Assembly: GCF_014897985.1 (NCBI RefSeq)
Contig: NZ_JABUZA010000005.1
Span: 62,001 to 126,000 of the forward strand
Origin: Halomonas colorata
GTDB lineage: Bacteria > Pseudomonadota > Gammaproteobacteria > Pseudomonadales > Halomonadaceae
DNA length: 64,000 bases
Reading direction: 5' to 3'
Of the stretch, positions 18,409 through 27,418 are shown piece by piece. The notes under the pieces were generated by a model. That model did no database searches. It was not told the DNA's origin and saw nothing but the letters and a program-made list of their open reading frames with translations. The number at the start of each line of letters is the position of its first letter. Within the stretch, counting starts at the first letter, position 1. The position numbers and the translations under genes are program-made.

Positions 18409-19491
18409 ATGCTGGTCATTCGTCCGGTAAAAATGGCGGATTTAGAAGCGCTGGTCATGTTGGCAGAGCACGCGACTCCCAAGCTCACCAACTTACCTGC
18501 TAATCGTGAACGTCTGGAGGAGCGCATTACGCGCTCCCTGGAGTCGTTTAACGACGAGATCGAATTTCCGGGTAACGAGCACTACACCTTCGTTCTGGAA
18601 AACAGCGCGCAGGTGGATAAAGCGGGTAATGGGGAAGTGCTCGGAACCGCTACCATTCGTGCCCAGGCGGGCGCCAGTGAAGCCTATTATACCTATCGTC
18701 AGGAAACGCTGATCCACGCCTCGCAGCAGCTAAACGTACGCCGCGAAGTACAAACCCTGGCGCTTTCCCATGAAGTGTCTGACGCCACGCTGCTTTGCGC
18801 CTACTCGTTAAATCCGCGCTATAAAGGTACCAGCGCGGAAAGCCTGCTTCGCCGTGCCCGGCTGATGTTTATTGCCCAGTACCCCGAGCGTTTTTCGCGC
18901 ATATTGGCCGTGGCGTTTCCCGGGTACCTGGATGCCCAGAACGAATCACCTTTTTGGGAAAGCGTGGGCCATCACTTTTTTGCCCGCAGTTTTCACGATA
19001 TCAATCATATTGCGGGAGTGCGCTCCAAAAGCTTTATTGCCGAGGTAATGCCGCAGTTTCCGCTGTATCTGCCACTGCTTACTCCACCAGCCCGGGCCGC
19101 GATTGGCCGGGAGCATCCCGCCCACGAGGACGCCTTGCAAGAAATGCTGGCGGAAGGGTTTGTGCGCTCGCGCCATGTGGATATTTTCGATGCAGGCCCG
19201 ATTGTCAAAGCCGAGCGTGAGCGTCTCGCCACCTTTTACCGGGCCGCCTGGCATCCGGTGCGAATTCGCCCGGAAAGCGCCTTGCCCGATGCAGAGCCTG
19301 CCTTGATTGCCAATCAGGCGCTGGATAACTTCCGCTGTATTGTGACGCGCTACGCGCTTTCGCCCACTGGCCAGCTGATGCTTTCAGAAGCGGATGCCAA
19401 ACGTCTCGGCGTGGAAGAAGGCCGGGCTGTATTTGCCGCGCCGCTCACGCTTCCCGCGGCGGTGGATGCCTTTGATGAAGGAGAACTATGA
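18409..19491 (+). CDS. aruF: Arginine N-succinyltransferase, alpha subunit
   Basis: About 360 residues, the first subunit of the AstA-type enzyme that succinylates arginine from succinyl-CoA. It begins MLVIRPVKMADLEALVMLAEH, the usual family start. Motifs include ALSHEVSDATLLCAYSLNPRYKGTSAESLLRRARLMFIAQ and NESPFWESVGHHFFARSFHDIN. The open frame also allows an ATG at 18367 overlapping the aruC stop, but GAGGGAG sits right before the ATG at 18409, so that start is preferred. Paired with aruG as in Pseudomonas, where the enzyme is a heteromer. Confidence 0.92.
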   Translation: MLVIRPVKMADLEALVMLAEHATPKLTNLPANRERLEERITRSLESFNDEIEFPGNEHYTFVLENSAQVDKAGNGEVLGTATIRAQAGASEAYYTYRQETLIHASQQLNVRREVQTLALSHEVSDATLLCAYSLNPRYKGTSAESLLRRARLMFIAQYPERFSRILAVAFPGYLDAQNESPFWESVGHHFFARSFHDINHIAGVRSKSFIAEVMPQFPLYLPLLTPPARAAIGREHPAHEDALQEMLAEGFVRSRHVDIFDAGPIVKAERERLATFYRAAWHPVRIRPESALPDAEPALIANQALDNFRCIVTRYALSPTGQLMLSEADAKRLGVEEGRAVFAAPLTLPAAVDAFDEGEL

Positions 19492-20519
19492 TGCGCATTC
19501 GACCGATTGCCCGGGCTGACGCCGATGGGCTGCTGGCGCTTGCGCAGCAGGCGGGGGTGGGGTTTACCTCGTTGCCTAGCAATCGCGAGTTTCTCGCCGG
19601 CAAAATTGAGTCCTCCGTTCGCGCATTCGAAGAGCGCACGCCCGTTAACGACCGGCTTTACTTCTTCGTATTGGAAGATGAAGACAATGGCGAGCTGGCC
19701 GGCTGCTGTGCGATTGAAGGTCAGGTAGGCCGTGAAGTGCCTTTCTATAACTATCGGCTGGGCACCCTGGCTCATTCATCGGTACAGCTGGATTTGCACC
19801 GCACCATCGATACGCTGTTTCTAAGTTCTGACCATACCGGGGATGCCGAAGTCTGCTCGCTGTTTTTGCGCCCGGAATACCGCGGTGAGGCAAACAAGCA
19901 TCTGCGCAACGGTGCGCTGCTCTCCAAAGCCCGCTGGCTGTTTATTGCTCAGTTTCGTGACCGCTTCCCCGAAAAAGTGCTCGCGGAAATGCGTGGCGTG
20001 TTCGATGAGCAGAACCGTAGTCCCTTCTGGGAAAGCCTGGGCAAGCATTTCTTCCCCATGGACTTTAATGAAGCCGACCGGCTCACGGGGCTGGGGCAGA
20101 AAAGCTTTATCGGCGAATTGATGCCGCGCTTTCCCATTTACACCACCTTTATGGCCGAGGAGGCGCGCGCGTGTATTGGCCAAGTGCATCGTCATACAAG
20201 GCCCGCACTTGAAATGCTCAAAAAAGAGGGGCTGCGCTGGGAAGGCTACATCGATATTTTCGATGGCGGCCCGACGGTTGAAGCCTATATCGATGACGTG
20301 CGGGCTGTGCGCAATTCACAGCTTTATCAAGTTGAAATAGCCGCTGATGCCTCTGAGGAGAGCGTTAGCCGCTGGCTGGCCGCGACCACAAGCATGCAGT
20401 CCTTTACTGCCGCATGGATAGGCCGTGCGCCCACGCGTGACACGATTGTTTTAAGCAGCACAGAAGCGCAGCGTCTTGGGGTTACCTCAGGCGATACCGT
20501 TCGGCTTCTGGAAACCTAA
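19488..20519 (+). CDS. aruG: Arginine N-succinyltransferase, beta subunit
   Basis: A 343-residue paralogue of the preceding gene, beginning MMRIRPIARADADGLLALAQQAG. Conserved stretches are LFLRPEYRGEANKHLRNGALLSKARWLFIAQFRDRFPEKVLAEMRG and NRSPFWESLGKHFFPMDFNEAD. It overlaps aruF by ATGA, with GAAGGAG before the ATG, indicating translational coupling of the two subunits. Together they make N2-succinylarginine. The two subunits presumably arose by duplication. Confidence 0.92.
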   Translation: MMRIRPIARADADGLLALAQQAGVGFTSLPSNREFLAGKIESSVRAFEERTPVNDRLYFFVLEDEDNGELAGCCAIEGQVGREVPFYNYRLGTLAHSSVQLDLHRTIDTLFLSSDHTGDAEVCSLFLRPEYRGEANKHLRNGALLSKARWLFIAQFRDRFPEKVLAEMRGVFDEQNRSPFWESLGKHFFPMDFNEADRLTGLGQKSFIGELMPRFPIYTTFMAEEARACIGQVHRHTRPALEMLKKEGLRWEGYIDIFDGGPTVEAYIDDVRAVRNSQLYQVEIAADASEESVSRWLAATTSMQSFTAAWIGRAPTRDTIVLSSTEAQRLGVTSGDTVRLLET

Positions 20520-20536
20520 CAGACGAGGAGAATACG

Positions 20537-22009
20537 ATGCAGGCCCAACAGCAGCAGCTTATCAACGGCGTCTGGATGGACGGCGCTGCAGAATCGCTAA
20601 ATAAGTACGATCCTGTGTCAGGCGAGCTACTCTGGCAAGGGGGGGCGGCCAGCCGTACTCAGGTCGAGAGTGCGGTGAAAGCCGCACGCAACGCTTTTCC
20701 TGACTGGGCAAAATTACCCTTTAGCGAACGCCAAGCCCTCGCTGAACGCTTTGCCGACGTCGTCAAAAGCCGCTCTGAAGTGTTAGCGACAGCAATTGCC
20801 AGTGAAACCGGCAAACCGCTTTGGGAAGCACGCACCGAAGTAGGCGCAATGGTTGGCAAGATAGCGCTTTCGATTAAAGCCTACACCGAACGCACCGGCG
20901 AGCGTGAAAAATCGGTAGGCAGCGCCAAAGCGGTCCTGCGTCATCGACCTCATGGCGTCATGGCCGTATTTGGCCCGTATAATTTCCCAGGTCACTTGCC
21001 CAATGGTCATATGGTGCCCGCTCTGCTGGCGGGCAATACCGTGGTCTTCAAACCCAGTGATCAAACACCGCTGACCGCCGATTTAACCCTGCAGTGCTGG
21101 CTTGAGGCCGGGCTGCCCGAGGGCATTATCAACCTGGTACAGGGCGGTGTGCCGGTGGGGCAGGCGCTTTCCGCGCATCCCGGTATTGATGGCTTGCTGT
21201 TTACCGGCAGCGCCAAGGTTGGCGGCATGTTACAGCAACAGTTTGCAGGCCAGCTGGATAAAATTCTGGCGTTAGAGCTGGGCGGTAATAACCCACTGGT
21301 GGTCAAGGACATCGACGACGAACGCGCGGCCGTGCTCACCATTTTGCAGTCGGCTTATCTTTCCGGCGGCCAGCGCTGCACCTGCGCGCGTCGGCTTATT
21401 GTCCCGCAAGGCGAGCAGGGCGACCGGCTTATTGAAGCGCTCTCTGAAGCGATTGCCAAACTGCATGTGGCCGGACCGTTTGAAAATAATCCCGAGCCGT
21501 TTTATGGCGGCTTGGTCAGCGTTGCCGCTGCGGATGGCTTGTTGGACGCTCAGGAATCGTTGGAAGCTTTAGGCGGCACGGTGATCAACCGCATGCAGCG
21601 CCTCAAAAAGGACACCAGCCTGCTCAGCCCGGCGTTAATTGATATGACCGGTCTGGATGTGCCTGATGAAGAGTACTTCGGCCCGCTGCTTAAAATTCAT
21701 CGCTATAGCGATTGGGATGAAGCGCTCAAGCTTGCCAACGATACGCGCTACGGGCTTTCGGCCGGGCTAATTGGCGGTGATCAAGATGATTGGGCTGATT
21801 TCCTGCTGCGCATTCGCGCGGGGATCGTGAACTGGAACCGCCAAACCACCGGTGCCTCCGGGGATGCGCCTTTCGGCGGTGTCGGCGACAGTGGCAACCA
21901 TCGTCCCAGCGCTTACTATGCAGCGGACTACTGCGCCTACCCGGTGGCTTCCATGGAAGCCGATAGCCTGGAAATTCCCGAAACCTTACCGCCGGGAGTC
22001 AGCCTATGA
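20537..22009 (+). CDS. aruD: Succinylglutamate-semialdehyde dehydrogenase
   Basis: A 490-residue aldehyde dehydrogenase. The NAD-binding and catalytic regions are [36 protein letters not shown], the general-base glutamate in [13 protein letters not shown], and the nucleophilic cysteine in [12 protein letters not shown]. It oxidises N-succinylglutamate 5-semialdehyde to N-succinylglutamate. GAGGAGA precedes the ATG; the gene follows aruG by 17 bases and overlaps aruB by four. Confidence 0.94.
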   Translation: MQAQQQQLINGVWMDGAAESLNKYDPVSGELLWQGGAASRTQVESAVKAARNAFPDWAKLPFSERQALAERFADVVKSRSEVLATAIASETGKPLWEARTEVGAMVGKIALSIKAYTERTGEREKSVGSAKAVLRHRPHGVMAVFGPYNFPGHLPNGHMVPALLAGNTVVFKPSDQTPLTADLTLQCWLEAGLPEGIINLVQGGVPVGQALSAHPGIDGLLFTGSAKVGGMLQQQFAGQLDKILALELGGNNPLVVKDIDDERAAVLTILQSAYLSGGQRCTCARRLIVPQGEQGDRLIEALSEAIAKLHVAGPFENNPEPFYGGLVSVAAADGLLDAQESLEALGGTVINRMQRLKKDTSLLSPALIDMTGLDVPDEEYFGPLLKIHRYSDWDEALKLANDTRYGLSAGLIGGDQDDWADFLLRIRAGIVNWNRQTTGASGDAPFGGVGDSGNHRPSAYYAADYCAYPVASMEADSLEIPETLPPGVSL

Positions 22010-23382
22010 GCGGGGCGGCGAACAGAAGCGCGTATGGCGTGCGCGAGGTCAATTTCGACGGTTTGGTAGGCCCGACACATAACTACTCGGGGCTGGCTGT
22101 GGGGAATGTGGCTTCCATGAGCCATGGTGGCCTGGTCTCCAATCCCAAAGAGGGCGCGCTGCAGGGGCTTTTAAAAATGAAGTCGCTGATGGAGGCGGGC
22201 TACGCCCAGGGTGTTTTGCCGCCCCAGCAGCGCCCGGATATCGGCGCGCTGCGCGACTTGGGTTTTAGCGGCAGCAATCATGCCGTGCTTACTCGTGCCG
22301 CCGCCGATGCCCCGCAGCTGCTGCGTGCCGTGTGTTCGGCTTCCAGCATGTGGACGGCCAATGCGGGCACCGTTACTCCCAGCATCGATGCGCCGGATCG
22401 CCGGGTGCACTTTACCCCGGCCAACCTGCAGTCAAGCTTTCACCGCTTTCTCGAGCCGCAAACCACGGGGCGCGTGCTGCAAGCCATTTTTCACAGTGAG
22501 CAGCACTTCGCCCATCATCCTGTGCTGCCTGCCACGCCTGCATTTTCCGATGAGGGGGCAGCCAATCATACTCGCCTGTGTGGAGAGTATGGTGAGCCGG
22601 GCGTGCATCTGTTTGTGTATGGCCGTCAGGCATTTGGTGACGTGCGTAGCGGTGAGCGCGAACCCAAGCGCTATCCCGCCCGCCAAACGTTAGAAGCTAG
22701 CCAAGCCATTGCCCGCCAGCATGGTTTAAGTGAAGCGCAAACGGTGTTTGCCCAGCAGCATCCAGATGCTATTGATGCGGGCGTGTTCCATAACGATGTC
22801 ATCGCCGTGGGCAATGGCCCCGTGCTGCTGTATCACGAAATGGCTTTCCTGGACGAAGAGGGCACGCTCGACGAGCTGCGCCGCAAGATGACGACGCCCT
22901 TGATTCCCGTTCGCGTACCGATTGAAGCGGTAAGCCTGGAAGACGCGGTGGCGTCGTACCTGTTTAACTCGCAGCTGCTTTCCAACCCGGATGGCACCAT
23001 GACACTGGTCGTACCCAGCGAATGCCAGGAGCGTGAGGCGGTCTGGCGCACCGTTCAAGACTACCTGCTGGCAGGCAATAACCCGATCAGTGACGTAGTG
23101 GTGAAAGACGTCAAGCAAAGCATGCGCAACGGCGGCGGCCCCGCCTGCCTGCGCCTGCGGGTCGTTCTATCAGAAGCCGAGCGCGCAGCCCTCACCGGTC
23201 GTGTGCTGCTCACCAACGATCTTTATGAAGATCTCACTGCCTGGGTCAACCGCCACTACCGCGACCGTCTCGCCACACAAGACCTCGCCGACCCGAAGCT
23301 TGCAGAAGAATCCCTCACCGCGTTGGACGAGCTAACAAAATTGCTGCAAGTCGGCTCGGTTTATCCGTTTCAGTTGGGTTAG
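22006..23382 (+). CDS. aruB: N-succinylarginine dihydrolase
   Basis: A 458-residue member of the guanidino-group modifying superfamily. It hydrolyses N2-succinylarginine to succinylornithine, two ammonia and CO2. Diagnostic stretches are [23 protein letters not shown] near the start, the active-site histidine region [22 protein letters not shown], and the C-terminal nucleophile in [15 protein letters not shown]. It is the last gene of the block. The expected aruE/astE (succinylglutamate desuccinylase) does not follow; REP-type repeats begin 8 bases after the stop. Confidence 0.95.
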   Translation: MSGAANRSAYGVREVNFDGLVGPTHNYSGLAVGNVASMSHGGLVSNPKEGALQGLLKMKSLMEAGYAQGVLPPQQRPDIGALRDLGFSGSNHAVLTRAAADAPQLLRAVCSASSMWTANAGTVTPSIDAPDRRVHFTPANLQSSFHRFLEPQTTGRVLQAIFHSEQHFAHHPVLPATPAFSDEGAANHTRLCGEYGEPGVHLFVYGRQAFGDVRSGEREPKRYPARQTLEASQAIARQHGLSEAQTVFAQQHPDAIDAGVFHNDVIAVGNGPVLLYHEMAFLDEEGTLDELRRKMTTPLIPVRVPIEAVSLEDAVASYLFNSQLLSNPDGTMTLVVPSECQEREAVWRTVQDYLLAGNNPISDVVVKDVKQSMRNGGGPACLRLRVVLSEAERAALTGRVLLTNDLYEDLTAWVNRHYRDRLATQDLADPKLAEESLTALDELTKLLQVGSVYPFQLG

Positions 23383-23389
23383 GAATATC

Positions 23390-23812
23390 GTAGGAGCAGC
23401 GTCAGCTAGCGAAGCGCTGCCGGATTTAGTGGCGGCACATGCCCAAGGGCGGCTAGCGCCGCCATCGCCGAGTGAACTCAGCTCCCACAACCCCGGTGCG
23501 TTTGGCTACTGTGGGAGCAGCTTCAGCTAGCGATGCAGCGCGAAGCGCTGCCGGATTTAGTGGCAGCAAATACTCAAGGGCGGTTAGCACCGCCATCGCC
23601 GAGTGAACGCAGCTCCCACAACTTCAATGCGTTTGCTTATCGTGGGAGCAGCTTCAGCTAGCGATGCAGCGCGAAGCGCTGCCGGATTTAGTGGCAGCAA
23701 ATACTCAAGGGCGGTTAGCACCGCCATCGCCGAGTGAACTCAGCTCCCACAATCCCGGTGCGTTTGCCTACTGTGGGAGCAGCTTCAGCTAGCGATGCAG
23801 CGCGAAGCGCTG
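23390..23812. repeat. REP/BIME-like cluster, three and a third 131-bp units
   Basis: Units begin at 23390 (121 bp, lacking a 10-bp GATGCAGCGC-type segment), 23511, 23642 (131 bp each) and 23773 (truncated at about 23812). Each unit starts GTGGGAGCAGCTTCAGCTAG and ends with the inverted terminus GCTCCCAC, with an internal GCAGCGCGAAGCGCTG dyad. The whole reads as two facing REP palindromes. This form is well known in Pseudomonas and its relatives. It fills most of the 530 bases between aruB and the GNAT gene and may act as an mRNA end or gyrase/IHF site. Confidence 0.88.
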
Positions 23813-23910
23813 TTTGAGTCTGGGATTTACGTGTGCAGCCCGTATGAAATAATAGCCAAAGCCAATAAGTGCTTTCGTAATAGGTGCCGAAGGGAGCGCC
23901 GGGAGTAAAT

Positions 23911-24336
23911 ATGACGCCGCTCATTCTACCAACCAGCGATAAGGATTTCGCAGAGCAACTGATCCGCCAGAACATGTCGGACTACTATGATCAGTTGGAT
24001 ATGCACTGGGACAGTGCCCTGTTCGATAGCGAATGGCGCACATTGGAAAGCTATCAGCTGGTCATCAATGCGCACCCGGTGGGCTTGCTGTGTATCAACC
24101 AGGATACCGAGGCTTGCTATATTCGCGAGCTGCAAATTGCGCCGCAGTGGCGGCGCCAAGGCCTTGGTACGGCAGCTATCCATTATACGGTAGACAGGGC
24201 GCGACAGTTGGGTATCGACACGCTGCGCCTTCGCGTGTTTTGCATCAACCCTGCCGTCGCGCTCTACGAACGCATGGGCTTTCATATTCGTAAAACGGAA
24301 GATAATACTCATTACATGCAGCGGCGTATCTTCTGA
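23911..24336 (+). CDS. GNAT-family N-acetyltransferase
   Basis: A 141-residue acetyltransferase with the acetyl-CoA binding motif A in IRELQIAPQWRRQGLGTAAIHYTVDRARQLG and a C-terminal NPAVALYERMGFHIRKTE. The substrate is unknown. A GTG at 23884 is in frame, but GGGAGTAAAT lies just before the ATG at 23911, so the shorter form is used. It stands between the REP block and the convergent exporter gene. Confidence 0.85.
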   Translation: MTPLILPTSDKDFAEQLIRQNMSDYYDQLDMHWDSALFDSEWRTLESYQLVINAHPVGLLCINQDTEACYIRELQIAPQWRRQGLGTAAIHYTVDRARQLGIDTLRLRVFCINPAVALYERMGFHIRKTEDNTHYMQRRIF

Positions 24337-24389
24337 ATGCTGTCCCCCTCTATCGATGCCCGGCTGTAAAATACTGTTTCCTGGTTTAT

Positions 24390-25316
24390 CTAAGAAAGCT
24401 TTCTGGCTTTGCCTATATTAAGCAGGGCGATGCCCGCACCTATCAGCAGCGCGCCGGGGAGCAAACCCTCCGGCGCCGCTTCGCCTTGTAGCCATATCGC
24501 AACCGGTACGCCGACCACCGCCCCGACGGAACCCAGCAGGCTCAGCAGCACTGGCCCACCGGTTTTTTGAAGTAGAAAAAGTAGTAAAAACTGGCCTGCA
24601 AACACCACTGATTGAATGGCGATCAACAGAAGTGGAAGACGTTGCTCGGTTGGAACCTCAAGCGAAAAGCCCGGCAGCAGGCTGACGCTGAACAGCAGGG
24701 TGGCCGCGGCGACTAGCATACCGGGCGCCAGCGCCTCGCCTGACACACCCGCTGGCCAGCGCAGTGTGCGGTAAAGATTGCCGATGGCCAACAGTACCGG
24801 ACCCGCCAACGCCAGCAAAATCCACACATAGTCGGCATCAGGCGCGGAAAGCTTGTGAGCCGCCAAGGTGATGGCACCCGCGAGTGCGGACATAACACCC
24901 ACTGCACGCATCATCTGAAAACGCTCCAGCTTTAATATCAGCGCGCCAACGTAGGTAAGCAGCGGCGGCAATGTAATCACAAGGGCGACAAAACCTGCAC
25001 CGATATGCGGAATAGCCGAGAAGAAAATCAGGTTAGAACCCGCCACACCCACAAAGGCCGAAACAAGGTAGTACTCAAGCGTGCGGCCAGTGACAGGCGG
25101 CAAATTGCTGCGTAGCGCTGCCACCACCAGCAGAATTAAAGCCGCGCCGGCAATCGACCAAAACAGGAAGGCGAGTGGCGACAGCTGCGCTTCACCGGCC
25201 AGTTTAGCCAGATTGGTTGAGAGACCAAGCAGCGCACCACCGGTGACAAGATAGATAAATGCGGCAAGCCGCGTATGTTTGGGAAGTGCCCCTGTTCTTG
25301 TCTTGGATGAATGCAT
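24390..25316 (-). CDS. EamA/DMT-family metabolite exporter
   Basis: A 308-residue inner-membrane protein with about ten helices in two EamA repeats, beginning LAAFIYLVTGGALLGLSTNLAKLAG and with FVGVAGSNLIFFSAIPHIGAGFVALVITLPPLLTYVGALIL. DMT transporters export amino acids, cofactors or drugs. It is divergent from a MarR gene across 109 bases holding two palindromes, so its expression is probably repressed by that regulator and induced by a small molecule. The ribosome-binding site is weak. Confidence 0.85.
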   Translation of the reverse strand: MHSSKTRTGALPKHTRLAAFIYLVTGGALLGLSTNLAKLAGEAQLSPLAFLFWSIAGAALILLVVAALRSNLPPVTGRTLEYYLVSAFVGVAGSNLIFFSAIPHIGAGFVALVITLPPLLTYVGALILKLERFQMMRAVGVMSALAGAITLAAHKLSAPDADYVWILLALAGPVLLAIGNLYRTLRWPAGVSGEALAPGMLVAAATLLFSVSLLPGFSLEVPTEQRLPLLLIAIQSVVFAGQFLLLFLLQKTGGPVLLSLLGSVGAVVGVPVAIWLQGEAAPEGLLPGALLIGAGIALLNIGKARKLS

Positions 25317-25356
25317 AGCGTGGCTCTTTTAGTTGCTCTTAAAGACGATTTTTAAA

Positions 25357-25376
25357 ATACCTTGATATCAAGGTAT
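25357..25376. promoter_or_regulatory. Perfect 20-bp palindrome, candidate MarR operator 1
   Basis: ATACCTTGATATCAAGGTAT is a perfect inverted repeat in the gap between the divergent exporter and MarR genes. MarR-family dimers bind palindromes of this size. Site and symmetry are seen; the regulator assignment is inference from position. Confidence 0.75.
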
Positions 25377-25385
25377 ATGGCTTTT

Positions 25386-25403
25386 TACCTTGACGTCAAG
25401 CTA
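25386..25403. promoter_or_regulatory. Second palindrome, candidate MarR operator 2
   Basis: TACCTTGACGTCAAGCTA repeats the first operator's arms with a perfect CTTGACGTCAAG core and one mismatched pair. Its centre is 28 bp from the centre of the first palindrome. It lies 23 bases before the MarR start codon. Confidence 0.7.
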
Positions 25404-25425
25404 AAAGTCGGCAAGCATAAGCGCC

Positions 25426-25914
25426 ATGGATCACGTCGATAAAATACTCGCCCAGTGGCAAAAAGAGCGCCCCGACCTGGATGTCGCCCCTATGGGCACG
25501 CTGGGCCGGATTAAGCGGCTGCACCAGAGCCTGATGCGTCGCATGGAGCAGACCTGGGCGGCGTATGGCCTTAACGACTCAAGCTTTGATGTACTGGCCA
25601 CGCTGCGCCGCGAAGGCCCGCCTTATGCGCTTTCACCCAGCGATTTAATGGCCTCCACCATGGTGACATCCGGCACCATGACGCATCGGCTTCAGCAGTT
25701 GGAAAAAGCAGAATTGATTGAGCGTGTCAAAAACCCTGCCGACGGGCGAGGCTTTCTGATTTCGCTATCGGGTAAAGGATTTGCGTTAATTGACGAAGTC
25801 GTTGCTGCTCATGTGGCGACACAGGCAGAGCTGGTCAGTGGCCTAAGCGATGAACAGCGGACGCAACTTGATGCGTTGCTTAAGCAGTTTTTACATAGCG
25901 TTGAGACGCAGTGA
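25426..25914 (+). CDS. MarR-family transcriptional regulator
   Basis: A 162-residue winged-helix regulator. The recognition region is SLMRRMEQTWAAYGLNDSSFDVLATLRREGPPYALSPSDLMASTMVTSGTMTHRLQQLEKAELIERVKNPADGRGFLISLSGKG, which includes the D-x-R wing. It likely represses itself and the divergent EamA exporter through the two palindromes. No clear Shine-Dalgarno precedes the ATG, so the transcript may have a very short leader. Confidence 0.88.
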   Translation: MDHVDKILAQWQKERPDLDVAPMGTLGRIKRLHQSLMRRMEQTWAAYGLNDSSFDVLATLRREGPPYALSPSDLMASTMVTSGTMTHRLQQLEKAELIERVKNPADGRGFLISLSGKGFALIDEVVAAHVATQAELVSGLSDEQRTQLDALLKQFLHSVETQ

Positions 25915-25941
25915 GACGCTGAGCAGCTACTAGAATAACGC

Positions 25942-25959
25942 CACCGGCTCAGGCCGGTG
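25942..25959. terminator. Hairpin between MarR and YncE-like genes
   Basis: CACCGGC, TCAG loop, GCCGGTG, extendable outward by AACG/CGTT with a bulge. It lies between convergent genes and has no strong U-run. Confidence 0.5.
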
Positions 25960-25985
25960 ACGTTGGTTAAAGACTTTCCGATCGT

Positions 25986-27374
25986 TTACTCATTGATCGC
26001 TTGAATGCGCCGCACGTGGTCGCCCCGAGAGTCATTTTCGCCGCGGGCCTTATTGACCGCGAATATGTGGCCTTGGCCATCGGCGTGAACGTGATTGGGG
26101 TAAGTGCCGCCGTCGATATTGGCGACAAGTTCACCCTCGCGGTTGAGGATGGCGAGCGTACCGGAGGCGCGGTTGCTCACATACGCCAAGCCACTATCGG
26201 CTTCAAACGCCACATTGAGCGGGCCAGCGCCGACCGGTACGTCGTGGACGATATCGCCAGATGCGATATCCACGTAAAGCAGATTGTCAGAGCCTTGCGA
26301 GGCCACCAGCAACTGTTCACTTTGCGCATCAAAAGCAACGCCGGAGGCGCGGTTGGCGTTGGTCAGCGTAATCACCTTTTCAACACTATCGTTTTGGGTA
26401 TCGATGACTACCGCCTCGGGAGTGCTGATGCTCACGGTAAACAAACGACCAGAGGCTTCATCCAGCGCCAGGCTCATGGGTGTGAATTGCTCACCGCGTA
26501 CGGACGATGAAATCTCGATCTGCCCGAGAGGTTCAAGGGTTGATGCGTCGAACACCGATAGATAGTTTTCACCGGTCGCCGAGACATACGCCTTGCCGCG
26601 CTGGCTATCGATAATTACATCGCGAGAGTGGGGCACTGTTCCGGCGTCGAACTGTTTAACCAGGGATAAGTCGTCCTGACGATAGACCGCAACGGTATTT
26701 TCGCGGGTATTGGTCACCCAGACGTTGCCGTTGGCATCATCCACCCCCACGCCATACGCTGCAAAGACGCGTTCATCATCGTAATCGGGCACCTGGTGTG
26801 GCGTCACTCGAGTAATTACTTCAAGGGTATCAGGATCGACTTTAAGTAGTTCTGACTGAGTGACCGGCGGGCGTCCTACTGCGCGGGTGACGAACAGCGC
26901 ACTGTTTTTAGCGCTATAGGCACTTTGATAGAGACCGGCAGGCAGGGCGGTATCAATCACATCAAAGGCGTCATCGCCGTTTAACGCAATGGGCGGCGAG
27001 ATTTTGAGATCGACAATGCTGGCAGCATAGGGATTTTCGGCGATCAACACCAACGGGTGACGGCCGGGAGCGGCGTCTTCGGGCAGGGTAATGGTCGCGG
27101 TGAAGCTGCCATCGTCATCGGCGGTGTAAGCAGTATCGTTAAGTGGCGTATTGCCACGTGAAAGCTCCACGGTCTGGCCGGGGGTGAAATCACGACCCAC
27201 AAACTCAACATCGCTGCCGGGAAGAATAAGTGGCGTTGTGGCGTAAACGCTGCCCTTAAAATCGGTGTCAGGCTGGTCAAAGACTTGAGCCGATGCCACT
27301 GAAGGCAGGGTACATAAAGCGATGATAACGGCCGCTAAAGGCTTGAGGCGATAACCATTGGAAAGGCGTTGCAT
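25986..27374 (-). CDS. Exported YncE-like beta-propeller protein
   Basis: About 462 residues. The signal peptide is MQRLSNGYRLKPLAAVIIALCTLPSVASAQ. Residues about 40-125 look like an Ig-like domain (LILPGSDVEFVGRDFTPGQTVELSRGNTPLNDTAYTADDDGSFTATITLP). The rest is a beta-propeller with YVTN-type blades (VWVTNTRENTVAVYRQDDLSLVKQFDAGTVPHSRDVIIDSQRGKAYVSATGENYLSVFD). E. coli YncE is a Fur-regulated periplasmic propeller encoded beside a TonB receptor, a parallel to this locus. An upstream in-frame start at 27422 overlaps the esterase gene; AAAGGAG before 27374 favours the shorter form. Third gene of the iron operon. Confidence 0.85.
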   Translation of the reverse strand: MQRLSNGYRLKPLAAVIIALCTLPSVASAQVFDQPDTDFKGSVYATTPLILPGSDVEFVGRDFTPGQTVELSRGNTPLNDTAYTADDDGSFTATITLPEDAAPGRHPLVLIAENPYAASIVDLKISPPIALNGDDAFDVIDTALPAGLYQSAYSAKNSALFVTRAVGRPPVTQSELLKVDPDTLEVITRVTPHQVPDYDDERVFAAYGVGVDDANGNVWVTNTRENTVAVYRQDDLSLVKQFDAGTVPHSRDVIIDSQRGKAYVSATGENYLSVFDASTLEPLGQIEISSSVRGEQFTPMSLALDEASGRLFTVSISTPEAVVIDTQNDSVEKVITLTNANRASGVAFDAQSEQLLVASQGSDNLLYVDIASGDIVHDVPVGAGPLNVAFEADSGLAYVSNRASGTLAILNREGELVANIDGGTYPNHVHADGQGHIFAVNKARGENDSRGDHVRRIQAINE

Positions 27375-27418
27375 AGCGTTTGCTCCTTTAAACGTGGGTG
27401 AAAAAGGGTGACGTATCG

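Noticed and set aside
23390..23812. CRISPR array
   Set aside because: Units are 121-131 bp and nearly identical throughout, with no unique spacers; they are REP-type palindromes.
26001..26510. 169-codon plus-strand ORF
   Set aside because: Shadow on the opposite strand of the YncE-like gene, with no family features.
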